This document shows, piece by piece, positions 26,527-36,798 of a DNA stretch of 64,000 bases. The stretch lies in NCBI RefSeq assembly GCF_014698045.1, contig NZ_JACJSE010000003.1:310001-374000 (forward strand), given 5' to 3'. This DNA is from Aulosira sp. FACHB-615. GTDB lineage: Bacteria; Cyanobacteriota; Cyanobacteriia; Cyanobacteriales; Nostocaceae. Position 1 is the first letter of the stretch, and each line of letters starts with the position of its first letter. The position numbers and the translations under genes are program-made. The notes under the pieces were generated by a model. That model searched no databases and had not been told where the DNA came from. It saw nothing but the letters and a program-made list of their open reading frames with translations.

Positions 26527-28204
26527 TAAATCTTCCCCACAGATTCAGCACTTCTGGTGATTGCCCACCATGAACAAGTGCTTTAGTACCAATTTTGACT
26601 AACAAAGGTGCGGGAATTGAACGTCCGCAAATCAATGCTTCCCCAGTAGAAAGGCTGGGTAATTCCTCAATGTCAGCTTTGCTCACCATATCCGAAGTTT
26701 TAGTAATAAACCTCTGGTCATCTGGGTTTTTCAAGCGCATCGCAATTAAAGTATTGCATTGGGAGGTAACATCAGAATCTAGTTTTGAAGGACGCTGGCT
26801 AACAATGGCAAACCCAACCCCAAATTTGCGTCCCTCACTGGCAATTTTCTTAATAATGCGGTGGCTGACAGCTGGTTCACCTGCGGGTGCAAAGTTGTGT
26901 CCTTCTTCGTAAACCAAAAAACAAGGACGAATGCGGTCTGTTTTACTAGCAGCAGCGCGGAGAATTTCACTAGAAATTAAGGCTGTAATAATTTGTTTTG
27001 CTGTATCACTTAAACCTTGTAGGTCAATCACTACAAGTCTGCCGCGTTTATCACTAGGCCGTCCTACCATATCGTATATATCCGTAGGTCGTGCTAGGGC
27101 TGCGGAGTAAAAACTTTGAGCTTCATTCAAAACCCGTGATAGTTTCATAGAAGCAACTGCTGCGCTGCGACTATTAAGGGCAGTAGCCTCAGCAGCACTA
27201 AGTTCTTCCCATTCGCGCAACTCTTCTATTCCATCTCCCAAGTAATACCGCAAAGAGTTAATATCTCTAGGTTCAGTCTTGTCTTTGATTTTCCAGTAAC
27301 GAAGTGCGACATCAAGAACGCGCTGTTGTGGTTCTGTTAAACCAGGAAGAATTTCGCTCACATCATCCATTTCAAAGCGGTCAAATTGCAGAGCTAATTC
27401 TTTATTTTTCCCTGCATACTTTTCCCGAAATGAAGGATTTTGGGGTGTGTAAACCACTATTCCTGCACCAGCCTCAATTAATCGCTTAAAGTTTTCTTGG
27501 ATTTCGGGAATAGTTTTGCGATCGCGGGGGTCATCAAGATTGTTAAAGTCAAGGTTGAATTGCAAATTGCCACCTTGCAAAGCACGGCCATATTCGCCGT
27601 GAGGGTCAAATACAACAACTGTGCCATTATTAAGGGTGACAATACGCTCAATAATCCGGCCGACTGTGTAAGATTTTCCAGAACCTGTCATGGCTAAGAC
27701 TGCCAAATGTTCTGTAACCAAGCGGTTAACATCTAAATATACAGGAACAATATTGTCGCCAGATTCATAACCTACCAAGTTGCCTATATGTAAACTGGTT
27801 TGTTCATCAAATTCGTAGAATGAGCTAAGAAATTGATAGTCTACCGTTTCCACTTTTGCACCAGGGTCAAGCGCACGGCGAGGAATTTTGATTTGACCTG
27901 TGTATGGGTCTTTGTAACCAACAAGTTCTAGTTTGGCAGCTACTCGTTCTCCTGTAATTTGAGCGCCAGGTAGTAGCTCTAAATCTGTGAGCGATTGCCC
28001 CATCTCTGAGTTATAGAGAACATTGGTGCGGATAATACTATTAATTCTCCCCAAAACATTAATTTCTGGCTCCTCTTGGCGTTCTTGGTGACGGATGCGA
28101 ACAAATTCACCGCGTCTACCAGCAAAGGATGAGGAAAGAATCATTGTTAGGTTGTTGGGATCACCAGTGTTACCTACTAATTTCCCTAGAATTTGATGTT
28201 TCAT
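26519..28204 (-). CDS. herA: HerA-like DNA translocase/helicase
   Basis: A 561-residue ATPase of the HerA/FtsK superfamily. An N-terminal HAS-barrel-like region is followed by Walker A AMTGSGKSYT (about 171-180), VVVFDPHGEYG, and Walker B with sensor PCFLVYEEGHNFAP. A conserved Arg/Gln-rich SQRPSKLDSDVTSQCNT segment comes next, then the RLKNPDDQRFI region. HerA hexamers pump DNA and normally pair with NurA nuclease, which is the next gene upstream, 18 bp away. HerA/NurA-type pairs occur in several phage-defence systems. Confidence 0.9.
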   Translation of the reverse strand: MKHQILGKLVGNTGDPNNLTMILSSSFAGRRGEFVRIRHQERQEEPEINVLGRINSIIRTNVLYNSEMGQSLTDLELLPGAQITGERVAAKLELVGYKDPYTGQIKIPRRALDPGAKVETVDYQFLSSFYEFDEQTSLHIGNLVGYESGDNIVPVYLDVNRLVTEHLAVLAMTGSGKSYTVGRIIERIVTLNNGTVVVFDPHGEYGRALQGGNLQFNLDFNNLDDPRDRKTIPEIQENFKRLIEAGAGIVVYTPQNPSFREKYAGKNKELALQFDRFEMDDVSEILPGLTEPQQRVLDVALRYWKIKDKTEPRDINSLRYYLGDGIEELREWEELSAAEATALNSRSAAVASMKLSRVLNEAQSFYSAALARPTDIYDMVGRPSDKRGRLVVIDLQGLSDTAKQIITALISSEILRAAASKTDRIRPCFLVYEEGHNFAPAGEPAVSHRIIKKIASEGRKFGVGFAIVSQRPSKLDSDVTSQCNTLIAMRLKNPDDQRFITKTSDMVSKADIEELPSLSTGEALICGRSIPAPLLVKIGTKALVHGGQSPEVLNLWGRFNG

Positions 28205-28222
28205 TGCTATTTGTGCAGATAA

Positions 28223-29386
28223 TTAAACAAAATCATCTAAATCTGATAGCCATAAGTCCTCAACTTCACGCCGTTTAATTTCTACTTGTAGGCTTTGGCT
28301 GTAATATTCGAGGAAATTATCTAAAGCGTTTTGTTCTCGTTCTGCCAACTGGATTGGTAAAGGTGCGGCTTGTGACCCACCAGTTAGTGTGAGTGCCATG
28401 ATTTGAGAACAAATTCTGTCTAAGTTTTTTTGGTTCCAGTGAGGTTCATCCCCAATTAACTGGAGTAGTTGCGGAGTATTTGTTTGTGCCGCTTTGAAAT
28501 GATAACCAAGCACTCCTAATGAAGTGACATCGCTGGGTTCCATGCGAGGTGTTTGTACACTCATGCGAAAAGCTGCGGTGCGCGTGTAACTGTTGAGAAT
28601 GCCGTAAATAAAACGTCTTTCACCAATGCCTGCGATCGCTTCTTCCGATCCAATAATTTGATGAGTTAGATTTGCATCAACTCCCTCATTATTCAGTATG
28701 TGTTTGCGCCCCTCAGCTGTGCGTAAGTCTTGTTGGGCAATATGAACTATGGCACCGTAACGCTCTGATGCTAAACCCACAACAGCAGTACCATTAGGAT
28801 TCCAAGGCTGAAGTTTTTCGCGGTGCTTTGACCAGAAATTAGAAATTGCGTTAATTGCACTATCAAAAGCAGCGCGATAACTTGCGTAACTTTCTGCTTC
28901 TCGTAGCGGAACCATGCTCCGGTCTAGCACCAGTGGACAATCGAGCAAAATCAGGTCATAGGGATTTTCCGATCGCATTGCCCGGTCTGCCATCTCGTAA
29001 GCCTGACGCACACCAATAAGCTGCAATCGTTTTGACTGGTTTTCATAGTTGATATCATCCAGTTCGCAAGTGCTATCCTGACCGACTGTGGATATTACAT
29101 TGTCATCAACGGCTAAATCGACACGAACCGCAGCCGCAGCATAAAGAAAACCCCCTATGGTTTTTGTACTTGTAGCTTTAGTAGAGATTCCAGCTACGCG
29201 AACATTTAAGGGATTAGGGCGGTCAACTGAACGTACTAAGCCTGCTTGGAAGAATAAGGGTGCGACGCGCTCAATATCTCTAATTTGCTTTAGGATGCGA
29301 CCAACGGTTCCTGGCAAGTTAATCTGTGATTGAATAGCCAGAGTTTGTGCAAGCGATCGCCCCTGTGTGTTAAATGTTAGTGTCAT
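28223..29386 (-). CDS. nurA: NurA-like nuclease partner, first motif altered
   Basis: 387 residues. Position next to herA and segments VRVAGISTKATSTKTIGGFLYAAAAVRVDLAVDD and NPYDLILLDCPLVLDRSM resemble NurA motif I and the second DG-type motif. Canonical NurA has an Asp-Gly-Ser core in motif I; here it reads Ile-Ser-Thr, so metal-dependent cleavage may be weakened or rearranged. The C-terminal part (MRMEPSDVTSLG-like region and helical tail) fits the family loosely. It overlaps the upstream gene by 4 bp. Confidence 0.7.
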   Translation of the reverse strand: MTLTFNTQGRSLAQTLAIQSQINLPGTVGRILKQIRDIERVAPLFFQAGLVRSVDRPNPLNVRVAGISTKATSTKTIGGFLYAAAAVRVDLAVDDNVISTVGQDSTCELDDINYENQSKRLQLIGVRQAYEMADRAMRSENPYDLILLDCPLVLDRSMVPLREAESYASYRAAFDSAINAISNFWSKHREKLQPWNPNGTAVVGLASERYGAIVHIAQQDLRTAEGRKHILNNEGVDANLTHQIIGSEEAIAGIGERRFIYGILNSYTRTAAFRMSVQTPRMEPSDVTSLGVLGYHFKAAQTNTPQLLQLIGDEPHWNQKNLDRICSQIMALTLTGGSQAAPLPIQLAEREQNALDNFLEYYSQSLQVEIKRREVEDLWLSDLDDFV

Positions 29387-30207
29387 CTGGCTAATGCCTC
29401 CAGTTCTTCTGCATAAGCTAAATAGGGACTTTGACGAATTACATCTATGCCGCTTTCTGTTAACTGAACTCCCTTCACCAACCCCTGAGATTGCAAATCG
29501 CCTAAACAGGTTTGGGCTGTGTTTCTATCTAGAGAAAAAATAGTTGAACTTTGTAATGCTGTTAGTGCTGTTGCTGCATCAACAAATTTTTGTGAGACTA
29601 AGTGAAGCATGACTATAACGTGTTCTTCTTTTAGTTGAAATGAAGTTTGGTCTACAGCTTGGTTCTCAACCGGTTGACCAGCCAAACTGTGTAATGTCTC
29701 TAGCCATTTTTGCAATTCTTGTTCTTTGTCAAGAACGGCTAAAGACCATATTGGTAGACAGGTTATAGCAAAAATTCCAGAGTGGGGATGCTTGCGATAA
29801 TAGGCAGTATTGATGCTCATGTCTTCCCAAGCACCACCAATTTCGCTGGCAATTTGTAATTGTCCTTGCAGTTCGTAGTCTACTTCTGGAGCTAGTGCTT
29901 GAAGTATTGGCATATCTTGTTGTGGTTTAACACCAGAACGCCGCCTTATTTCCCAGCTACAGGGAATAGAAGATTTTTTGGTTTCAAAGGGAGGAATTAA
30001 TAATAGTGCGCTTCCTGGTTTCTGCGACCAGTTGTACCAGTCCTGTTGCTGTTGTTCAGTAGCTTCTTGAAAATCACTGCCAAAAATTAGGCACAAACCA
30101 GAAGGTGGTAGTTGATTTTCAAAAGGTTGAGCAGAGATCACATTTTGTAAAATGCGCTGGCGGCGATGGGTTGCTAGAGTTCCGACTAACCAGATGCTGG
30201 TATTCAT
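29383..30207 (-). CDS. Unknown 274-residue protein with C-terminal winged helix
   Basis: Not recognised as a family. The N-terminal half has alternating strands, with LCLIFGSDFQE and GSALLLIPPFE recalling an inactive P-loop/Rossmann core. The C-terminus (AATALTALQSSTIFSLDRNTAQTCLGDLQSQGLVKGVQLTESG) is a plausible winged-helix DNA-binding or dimer domain. Four-base ATGA overlaps join it to both neighbours, so stoichiometric production with the large ATPase and NurA is likely. Confidence 0.62.
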   Translation of the reverse strand: MNTSIWLVGTLATHRRQRILQNVISAQPFENQLPPSGLCLIFGSDFQEATEQQQQDWYNWSQKPGSALLLIPPFETKKSSIPCSWEIRRRSGVKPQQDMPILQALAPEVDYELQGQLQIASEIGGAWEDMSINTAYYRKHPHSGIFAITCLPIWSLAVLDKEQELQKWLETLHSLAGQPVENQAVDQTSFQLKEEHVIVMLHLVSQKFVDAATALTALQSSTIFSLDRNTAQTCLGDLQSQGLVKGVQLTESGIDVIRQSPYLAYAEELEALAR

Positions 30208-33200
30208 AATGTTTTTCCTCCCAGCCGATAGGTGCGAACGAGGAAGCCTTGATTAACCAGCTTGTCTGCTTCATCTGCTGTTAATTGGGGGTCACTTCCT
30301 GAATTTATGGCGGTGATAATTTGTTGCCAACGGTCGAAGGAAATGCTTGTAGGCGCAAGGAGTTCTGCTGCTGTTTGTAAGCATTCTTGACGGCGTTGTT
30401 CTTTGAGTGCGATCGCAGCCTTTAAACTTCCTGTTGTTTCTAACTCTGCTAGAGTTAATGGATTAAATAGCGGTCTTCCTTGTATTTGTAGTAAAGCATT
30501 CACACTCTGTTCTGTAGATTGTAGGTTAATGTCGTTTAAGAGTTGCTTGTAATAACCTGTAATGGCATTTTCTAAAGTGGCAATTTGACCTGAGAGAGCA
30601 TCTAATCTGTTTTTAGCTTCTTTTGGAAGTTCAACCGCTACATCCATTAACGGTTTGAAGTTACCAAGCTTTGCTGGTTTATCATAGATGGAGTCATTCC
30701 GAAGACGTTCGGCTTTTTCTTCTTGGATGTCGAGCAAAGCGTCTTCAATCAAACTAGGCTGCTCCGATAATTTACTTATTGACGGTAAATTTTGAGGATA
30801 ATCGAAATCCCCAGGTACATCATCTAGTGCAGTTTGTAATTTTTGTAGCCTATTTTTGACATCCTCAAATCTGCTTTTAATTTGTTCATAAGCTTGTTTA
30901 AGACGGCGAAAACCACTAAGAATTAAACCGTTAATTTCTCCTAAAGGAGTTTCTTTTTGAGAGTTTAGTTCAATACCTACTTCTCGCACTAACTGTGATA
31001 ACTTATCAGTTGCTTCAGCAACTTTCAAATCCTTGAGATACTGACCAAGGGTATCTGCTTCTGTTAACTGTTGGCGACCTGTACTGCCTTGAGGAAGACC
31101 AGTATTTAATGCTCCATTTAAAATTTTAAGTATTTTTTTTAAAGTTTCAATAAACAAATTTGTAGGAAAGTAAGATATATCCTTAACATCTGCATTCATT
31201 TCGTTTTGGAGATCATTATTAATACGATCACAAATTCTTTTTGCAACATCATGTACCAATTTGGCAAAAATTTCAGCCTGGCGGATGCGTTCCCATAAAG
31301 GCTTTGAGTCATCTTCAAAATTAAGGGTTTTAATATTGTAATCTGATTGAATACGCTCATACTCATCGCGCAGATACACAAAACTAATATTTTTCAGCAA
31401 TGATAGACGACTCTTTGCTGCTGTAATCAGAATATTTTGTTGATTTTCAGAATCAGCAGTATTAAGGTATTTGTTTATCTCGGCTGCTTTTAATGCTGAT
31501 AAATAATTTTTAGCTTCTTCAATTTTTGCTTTAGCCTGTCTAGTTTTTGAACCTATATAGGGACTGTTTAAAGGCGCAAAAAAATCACGTACTTTTCCTT
31601 CACCAAAAACTTTCTCCATGTCCTGAACTATTTTTGGGTAGTCATTCTGTAACCAGTTTTCAGCTTCGTTAATGAGATTGCCTAACTCACTATGAGTTTT
31701 CAGGCTATATTTTTTATCTTTACCGCCTGTAACATCTGGGTCAATTTTGGCAAACTCTAGCTCACAGGCTAAAGCCATCCAATCAATGAAAATATCTTTG
31801 GGTTTTGCACCTTCCCATACATAGCCCCAGAACCATTCTTTTTCTGCTACTTCTAATGTCCAGGATTCTGCCTTTAATAGACGGTCAATAATTCTTTTCA
31901 GAAAAGGTGGAAATACTGCAATAGCTGCATCGTCTAGCCGATCAAATAGCCAAGCACGCTCCTCTGATTCATATTTTTTTTGTGCTTTAGGAGTAATCCC
32001 TAGTTTGCTCAAAACAGCTACTAATTTTTCTAAGTCTATACCACTGCTGCGATCCAAGCGTGCTACTGATTGAGGTGAATTTTGTTCTATCAGTAAATAA
32101 CGCCAAGCCCTAAATAGTAATTCTTTCTCGTCATCTTTTAATTTACCGCTAGGACGCAACGGATAAGCGATCGCACCTTGTTCATGCAGTTTTCTACGCC
32201 ATTTGTTAACTTCTTGCTCTAAAGGACGGGTTAAAGATAAAATCCGGTTATAAAATGCTGTGGTAAAACCTTGAATATCTATTTTGAATCCCACACAAGC
32301 TGAGGTAGGGATTCCTATCTGATGCAGTACAAATTCTTCGCTATCTGATAGTTGATACAGTAACAGGTATTGGTAGGCATTTTTGAGAACATCTGTTGAG
32401 GGTTTAGCGAACAGATCCACTAAAGCACGGGAAGATGTAAAAGCTAAAATAGGGGTTCGCCCTTCCTGAATAAACTGTGTTGCTGCTTGGCTGCACAGTA
32501 GCTCTAGTTCTTCTTCATTGTTTACCCAACCTAGAATCAGTCTACCTTGGGGATGGAGTTTGAGTGCATCGCAACTCATCAGCCCCCCATTTTTTCCACT
32601 AGCAGTAGCAATTGCTACAACATCTTTTAGTCCTGAGCTAACGGGGTTGTAGTTCCAGTTCTCATCTAAAAGACGCATCGCTCCTGTGAGAATTTGGATG
32701 GCTTTGTCAGATCGAGATTGCGGCTCAAGCTGCTTAATTGCTTTTTCGTGAGCATTATTAAAGTCTGGATCTCTAAATATTAGAGAATTGCGGCTTTGCT
32801 TGCGGTAACGCAAATTCAGCCGTCCTAACATGGCAATACTGGGGCCGATATGTGTTGCTTGGGATTCTTCTAAATCTTGTTCACCTATGAGTTTTCCCCA
32901 CAATGCGCGTGCTGCATCTTCAGCCGCAGCATGGGGATAAAGTAAGCTGACTAGTTGGACAAAATCATTTCTTCGCAGGGGAATTAAAAGATTATATTTA
33001 CCCTGGTTATTCTGGCTATTACGACTTTCGTGAATAGCGTAGGTGCTGAGGTTAGCTAACAGTTGTTTTAAGTTAAGGGGTTGATCTACACCGTTTAACT
33101 TCCAAGTTTCGAGATCGCGTACAAACTTGCCTTCTCTTAGAGCTTTACTGCAATCGACTTCATCCCAATCTACTCGACGATAGCGCAAAGCGATCGCTTC

Positions 33201-34508
33201 ATCATACTCGTTCACGCCTGTTAACAGAACATTCAGTTCTTCTGGTAGCCATTGTGTCAAAGGTATTGGTAATTGCCCGTAGAGTAACTTTTGGGCTGCT
33301 GGTAAATAAGCTTTATCTATTTTCAGTTCATTAATAGCGTTATGGTCTAGGATATATTGGCTAATACGGTTGGATTTTGTCACCGCATCATCAAAAAGTT
33401 CAGCAACACTTGGCGCATCTTCTTCATTGTGAGAATTAGGGTTGCTTTTTCCTGCTTTAATGCGAAGGCGGCGATCGCGCAGAATTTGATCTACGTTAGC
33501 CATGATGACGTTAAACCAACCAAAGTTACCGCCACTTAAAGCGTAAGCAGCTTCAACTAAGCCGTCGGGATAAGTTTCGCTTAAACGTCCTTGTTGTTTC
33601 AGTAGGTTGACAAAATCGCTAACATCAGCAAAGGCATTCTGTGAAAGTTCCACTATTTCAAAGCGTCGCGCTGTAGATTGAATCTCTCGCAGTTCATCGC
33701 CAATAGCTGGAGAACACAAAGCGACGTATCTCAGCCAAGGTAATTTACGCCGGGGGTCTTCTTCTTTAATGGCTTTCCCCATCAGTTTAATTGCCCGTCC
33801 GTCTAGGTGCTTAATATCTTCATCTTCTAAGCCGTAGGTAGCAGCTTCGGCAGCAGTTTCTAGTTCATCAAGGGCAATTAATATGTATTTGATTCCAAAT
33901 TGGCTTAAGTAATCGTAAGCAGCTTGGCAGAGATTGGTTACTAAATACGGGTCTTCATACAGAGTTTCATCAGAGTAATTTTTTTCAACTTCCAGTGCTG
34001 CTGCTAGTTTACTTTCCTCAAAACCTTTAACAATTAAGCGATCGCAGGCTTCCTTAGCAATACTGGCTTGAATTGAATTATCAAATGTACTTTTAGCTAG
34101 GGGCAAAAGGGCTTTATACAAACCGTAGCCAAACCAGTTGTCAACGTTGTGATATTCGTTGGCAATTTGGCTATAGCGTATGTAAAGACCAAGGTATTGT
34201 TCGCGGTCTGCGTCATCATTAAAAAGTTTGGCATCAATTAAAGACCCAGCCGGGTTGCGTACTACCCAACCAGGAGAAGTATCGTTAATTTGGCTGATGA
34301 GTTCGTAGGCGAGGCGAGATTTACCTACACCCCATTGGGCGATGATGGCAAAAACATGAGCGAAGCGTTCATCTTCTTGGTCTATGAGATGGATAAAATG
34401 CTGGAATTTATAAAAGAAATCTCCTTGTCCAACAATAGGATGAGTTAAAGGATAGGAAGATATACCAGTAGCAGCCCAGTGGTAAGTAGCGATGTTTTGG
34501 TTACTCAT
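30204..34508 (-). CDS. Giant P-loop ATPase, defence-system core protein
   Basis: A 1434-residue protein. The N-terminal AAA-type domain has Walker A AQWGVGKSRLA (about 58-68) and Walker B YILIALDELE (Asp 214, Glu 215). Positions about 600-800 form a second alpha/beta region that I cannot name. The last third (about 950-1400) is highly charged, helical and coiled-coil-like. Size and layout recall large ATPases such as BrxC/PglY, but no certain homology is claimed. It is the largest product of the operon and overlaps its downstream neighbour by 4 bp. Likely role: sensing or remodelling invader DNA. Confidence 0.75.
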   Translation of the reverse strand: MSNQNIATYHWAATGISSYPLTHPIVGQGDFFYKFQHFIHLIDQEDERFAHVFAIIAQWGVGKSRLAYELISQINDTSPGWVVRNPAGSLIDAKLFNDDADREQYLGLYIRYSQIANEYHNVDNWFGYGLYKALLPLAKSTFDNSIQASIAKEACDRLIVKGFEESKLAAALEVEKNYSDETLYEDPYLVTNLCQAAYDYLSQFGIKYILIALDELETAAEAATYGLEDEDIKHLDGRAIKLMGKAIKEEDPRRKLPWLRYVALCSPAIGDELREIQSTARRFEIVELSQNAFADVSDFVNLLKQQGRLSETYPDGLVEAAYALSGGNFGWFNVIMANVDQILRDRRLRIKAGKSNPNSHNEEDAPSVAELFDDAVTKSNRISQYILDHNAINELKIDKAYLPAAQKLLYGQLPIPLTQWLPEELNVLLTGVNEYDEAIALRYRRVDWDEVDCSKALREGKFVRDLETWKLNGVDQPLNLKQLLANLSTYAIHESRNSQNNQGKYNLLIPLRRNDFVQLVSLLYPHAAAEDAARALWGKLIGEQDLEESQATHIGPSIAMLGRLNLRYRKQSRNSLIFRDPDFNNAHEKAIKQLEPQSRSDKAIQILTGAMRLLDENWNYNPVSSGLKDVVAIATASGKNGGLMSCDALKLHPQGRLILGWVNNEEELELLCSQAATQFIQEGRTPILAFTSSRALVDLFAKPSTDVLKNAYQYLLLYQLSDSEEFVLHQIGIPTSACVGFKIDIQGFTTAFYNRILSLTRPLEQEVNKWRRKLHEQGAIAYPLRPSGKLKDDEKELLFRAWRYLLIEQNSPQSVARLDRSSGIDLEKLVAVLSKLGITPKAQKKYESEERAWLFDRLDDAAIAVFPPFLKRIIDRLLKAESWTLEVAEKEWFWGYVWEGAKPKDIFIDWMALACELEFAKIDPDVTGGKDKKYSLKTHSELGNLINEAENWLQNDYPKIVQDMEKVFGEGKVRDFFAPLNSPYIGSKTRQAKAKIEEAKNYLSALKAAEINKYLNTADSENQQNILITAAKSRLSLLKNISFVYLRDEYERIQSDYNIKTLNFEDDSKPLWERIRQAEIFAKLVHDVAKRICDRINNDLQNEMNADVKDISYFPTNLFIETLKKILKILNGALNTGLPQGSTGRQQLTEADTLGQYLKDLKVAEATDKLSQLVREVGIELNSQKETPLGEINGLILSGFRRLKQAYEQIKSRFEDVKNRLQKLQTALDDVPGDFDYPQNLPSISKLSEQPSLIEDALLDIQEEKAERLRNDSIYDKPAKLGNFKPLMDVAVELPKEAKNRLDALSGQIATLENAITGYYKQLLNDINLQSTEQSVNALLQIQGRPLFNPLTLAELETTGSLKAAIALKEQRRQECLQTAAELLAPTSISFDRWQQIITAINSGSDPQLTADEADKLVNQGFLVRTYRLGGKTL

Positions 34509-34522
34509 AATAATTATTCAAA

Positions 34523-35578
34523 TTAGTCCGGTTTAAAAGCTTGAAATAACGTGTCAAATTCTGGGTGAATACTCCAGTTCACTAATTTGCGTTGTCTATC
34601 GCCAAATAGTCCTCTTCCATGTCTTGCTTGCCCTGGTTCGGCGGCGTGTAGTTCAATTGCACCTTTTGTCAAAGCTGCACCCAGCAATTCATCCATCCAT
34701 TTTTCAAAGCTACTGCCAGTTTCTAAAGCAGGCGCGATCGCAGTTTTTTTAGCCAGCGATCGCATTACGGGTTCGACTGGAGAAAATCCGCGAATATCAG
34801 CGTAGGTGCTGGTAGCAGACTGAAGTTGAGTGCTGGGAGAGTTAGTGAATGGCGATAAAATAGCTATTTCTGGTTGTTGTGCTAAATATGACGGTAAAAT
34901 TAACTGCCCATTTCGTAACCAACCCATGCTATCGAGCAGATATAAAGGTGCTTTCAATGATGTTAGAGATAATTTATTTTGTGTAATTTTAATATCTAAA
35001 TTGTAACTATTATTACTTTTAAATCTAGTGTTTATGCTTTGTTTTTTTTGTAGCAGAGGGCTAGAAGATGAAGTAAGCCAAGCACCAAGGCTGGCGTTCT
35101 CTATATCTTTTGTCCAGTTTGGGGATGTAGAATTTACCTGAATGGGCTTTTGCCAATGAATGAGCTGCCAGTCGCCTAAAGTCAGGTGCAGCAGCAGAAT
35201 ACGCAACCAAACACTCCATTTCAACAAATGCACGGCTAGGGCTTCGAGGGTTTTTTGGGTGTCGTTGTCGCGCCAGAGGTTGAGGAGTAATTGCGCTTCA
35301 TCAGATAATTTCCAGTGTTTACTGGCGGGGATTTGTTCTAAAAAGCCCACACCAAGGATTTTGGCCGGTTTACTTGTACTGTCCAGCCCAAAAAGTCCGG
35401 GAGTGCTGCGGCGAGAAAGTGTATTGGTAAGATGCTGTTCCCAGGTTGACCAGTAACCGGAGAATATGGTAGTTTCTGACTTTGCCAGAATAGCTAAAGC
35501 CCGTAACCAAGCTTCTGGGTCGCGGGGTTCTGACCAAAAGGAGGGAGGCGCAAGTAGGATTGACATTTTCTTGCTCAT
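34523..35578 (-). CDS. Unknown 351-residue operon protein
   Basis: Not recognised. Mostly helical, Trp-rich N-terminal half (LAPPSFWSEPRDPEAWLRALAIL, WSTWEQHL), then a strand-rich middle. The C-terminal EPGQARHGRGLFGDRQRKLVNWSIHPEFDTLFQAF resembles the end of the next protein (RQRSGYVIHPEFSDSCYRVL), so the two may be distant paralogues. Its start overlaps the 407-aa gene by 4 bp. Probably a structural or adaptor subunit. Confidence 0.62.
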   Translation of the reverse strand: MSKKMSILLAPPSFWSEPRDPEAWLRALAILAKSETTIFSGYWSTWEQHLTNTLSRRSTPGLFGLDSTSKPAKILGVGFLEQIPASKHWKLSDEAQLLLNLWRDNDTQKTLEALAVHLLKWSVWLRILLLHLTLGDWQLIHWQKPIQVNSTSPNWTKDIENASLGAWLTSSSSPLLQKKQSINTRFKSNNSYNLDIKITQNKLSLTSLKAPLYLLDSMGWLRNGQLILPSYLAQQPEIAILSPFTNSPSTQLQSATSTYADIRGFSPVEPVMRSLAKKTAIAPALETGSSFEKWMDELLGAALTKGAIELHAAEPGQARHGRGLFGDRQRKLVNWSIHPEFDTLFQAFKPD

Positions 35579-36798
35579 GTGCTGCTGACCTCCAATAGCG
35601 CACTATTGCCAGTAGTGGCAAGTTTTTCTTTCACCCAGCGATCGCAGGTATTACGAATCGCAGAGGTGATATGATTACTTAGGCGAATAAAAGATTTGCT
35701 GCCTAAGACGCGATAGCAACTATCAGAAAATTCCGGGTGAATGACGTAACCAGAACGTTGTCTACTTGTACCAGTTTGGAAACGCCAAACTTTCTGGTGC
35801 AATAAGTTTTTGATCAAGGGTGCAAGTTGGTTATCAAGTTCTGTTGTGGATAAGTTGGCTGTAAGTATGTCAACTCCTAACTGATTCAAGACACGCAGCA
35901 GTAGTTCTGCGAGGCTACCGCAAATCACCTCTTCTCCAAGGGTGGTAGTAACGACGACTATGACTTGCGTCGGCTCGTAAAAATAGGATAATTGGCTTGA
36001 TTCTAATTCCAGCCCTAATTTGCCGGAGATGCGTTCTGCTGCCCAAGCTTCTTGTGTAAAAACAATCTGTGCTAAAAGAAACATCCAATGGCGGTAAAGT
36101 ACCCAACGCATAATTGCTTGGTCTGGGGTGTCTTGGGGGTTGATTTCGGCAGGGGTTAATTCTCCGCACTCACCAAATAATATCGAGGTATTTGTAGCCA
36201 GTAATTTAGGGCTTTCCGTAGTGGGTAAACGCAGCAACCGTCCCCGCACCCAATTAATCGCAGGGTTTAGAGGGTCGATATCTAGGAGAGAATTTGCAGG
36301 TGTTCCTTGTTTTCCTTCTACTAAGGAGGCGGTAGCACCGAAGACGCGCTGCAATTTTGGTGTAGCTTGGGCTTGTTCGGCTGGAACTTCAAAAATGATG
36401 CGTTCTATTTCGGTGTATTTGGTAGCGGTGAGGGCTGCTTGGGGCAATAATTTCAGTAATGTCTCAGCAGCTTGTCCCAAGGTGGTGATAGCTTCGCAAA
36501 GTCCTTGAGTATCCCGTCTTGTACCTAGTTCTTGCAGTCGGGCGGCGATAATTTTACCCCAGGCTTGGCGAATTTCTGGTTCGCAACTGAGGAGTGCGGC
36601 GACTGTTTCCGAGAGGCTGGGTAAGGTTTGCAATAATTTAACGGTGGTGGGGGTGGCGACAGCGCGGTTAGCATTGGCGGATGTTGTCCACAGTCCCAGA
36701 GTTTCACCTGTTTTCAGGGGGCTAATGTCTGCGGCCGGAACTTCGCCTGTTGTCAGGAGTTGTTCGAGAGAACGGATGATAGTTGGGGAAACAATCAT
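35575..36798 (-). CDS. Unknown 407-residue operon protein
   Basis: Not recognised. Predominantly helical, with a C-terminal GTSRQRSGYVIHPEFSDSCYRVL element like that of the downstream 351-residue protein. Both could come from one ancestral subunit. Starts and stops overlap in ATGA junctions on both sides: the 57-residue gene upstream and the 351-residue gene downstream. No nuclease, methylase or ATPase motifs found. Confidence 0.62.
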   Translation of the reverse strand: MIVSPTIIRSLEQLLTTGEVPAADISPLKTGETLGLWTTSANANRAVATPTTVKLLQTLPSLSETVAALLSCEPEIRQAWGKIIAARLQELGTRRDTQGLCEAITTLGQAAETLLKLLPQAALTATKYTEIERIIFEVPAEQAQATPKLQRVFGATASLVEGKQGTPANSLLDIDPLNPAINWVRGRLLRLPTTESPKLLATNTSILFGECGELTPAEINPQDTPDQAIMRWVLYRHWMFLLAQIVFTQEAWAAERISGKLGLELESSQLSYFYEPTQVIVVVTTTLGEEVICGSLAELLLRVLNQLGVDILTANLSTTELDNQLAPLIKNLLHQKVWRFQTGTSRQRSGYVIHPEFSDSCYRVLGSKSFIRLSNHITSAIRNTCDRWVKEKLATTGNSALLEVSST

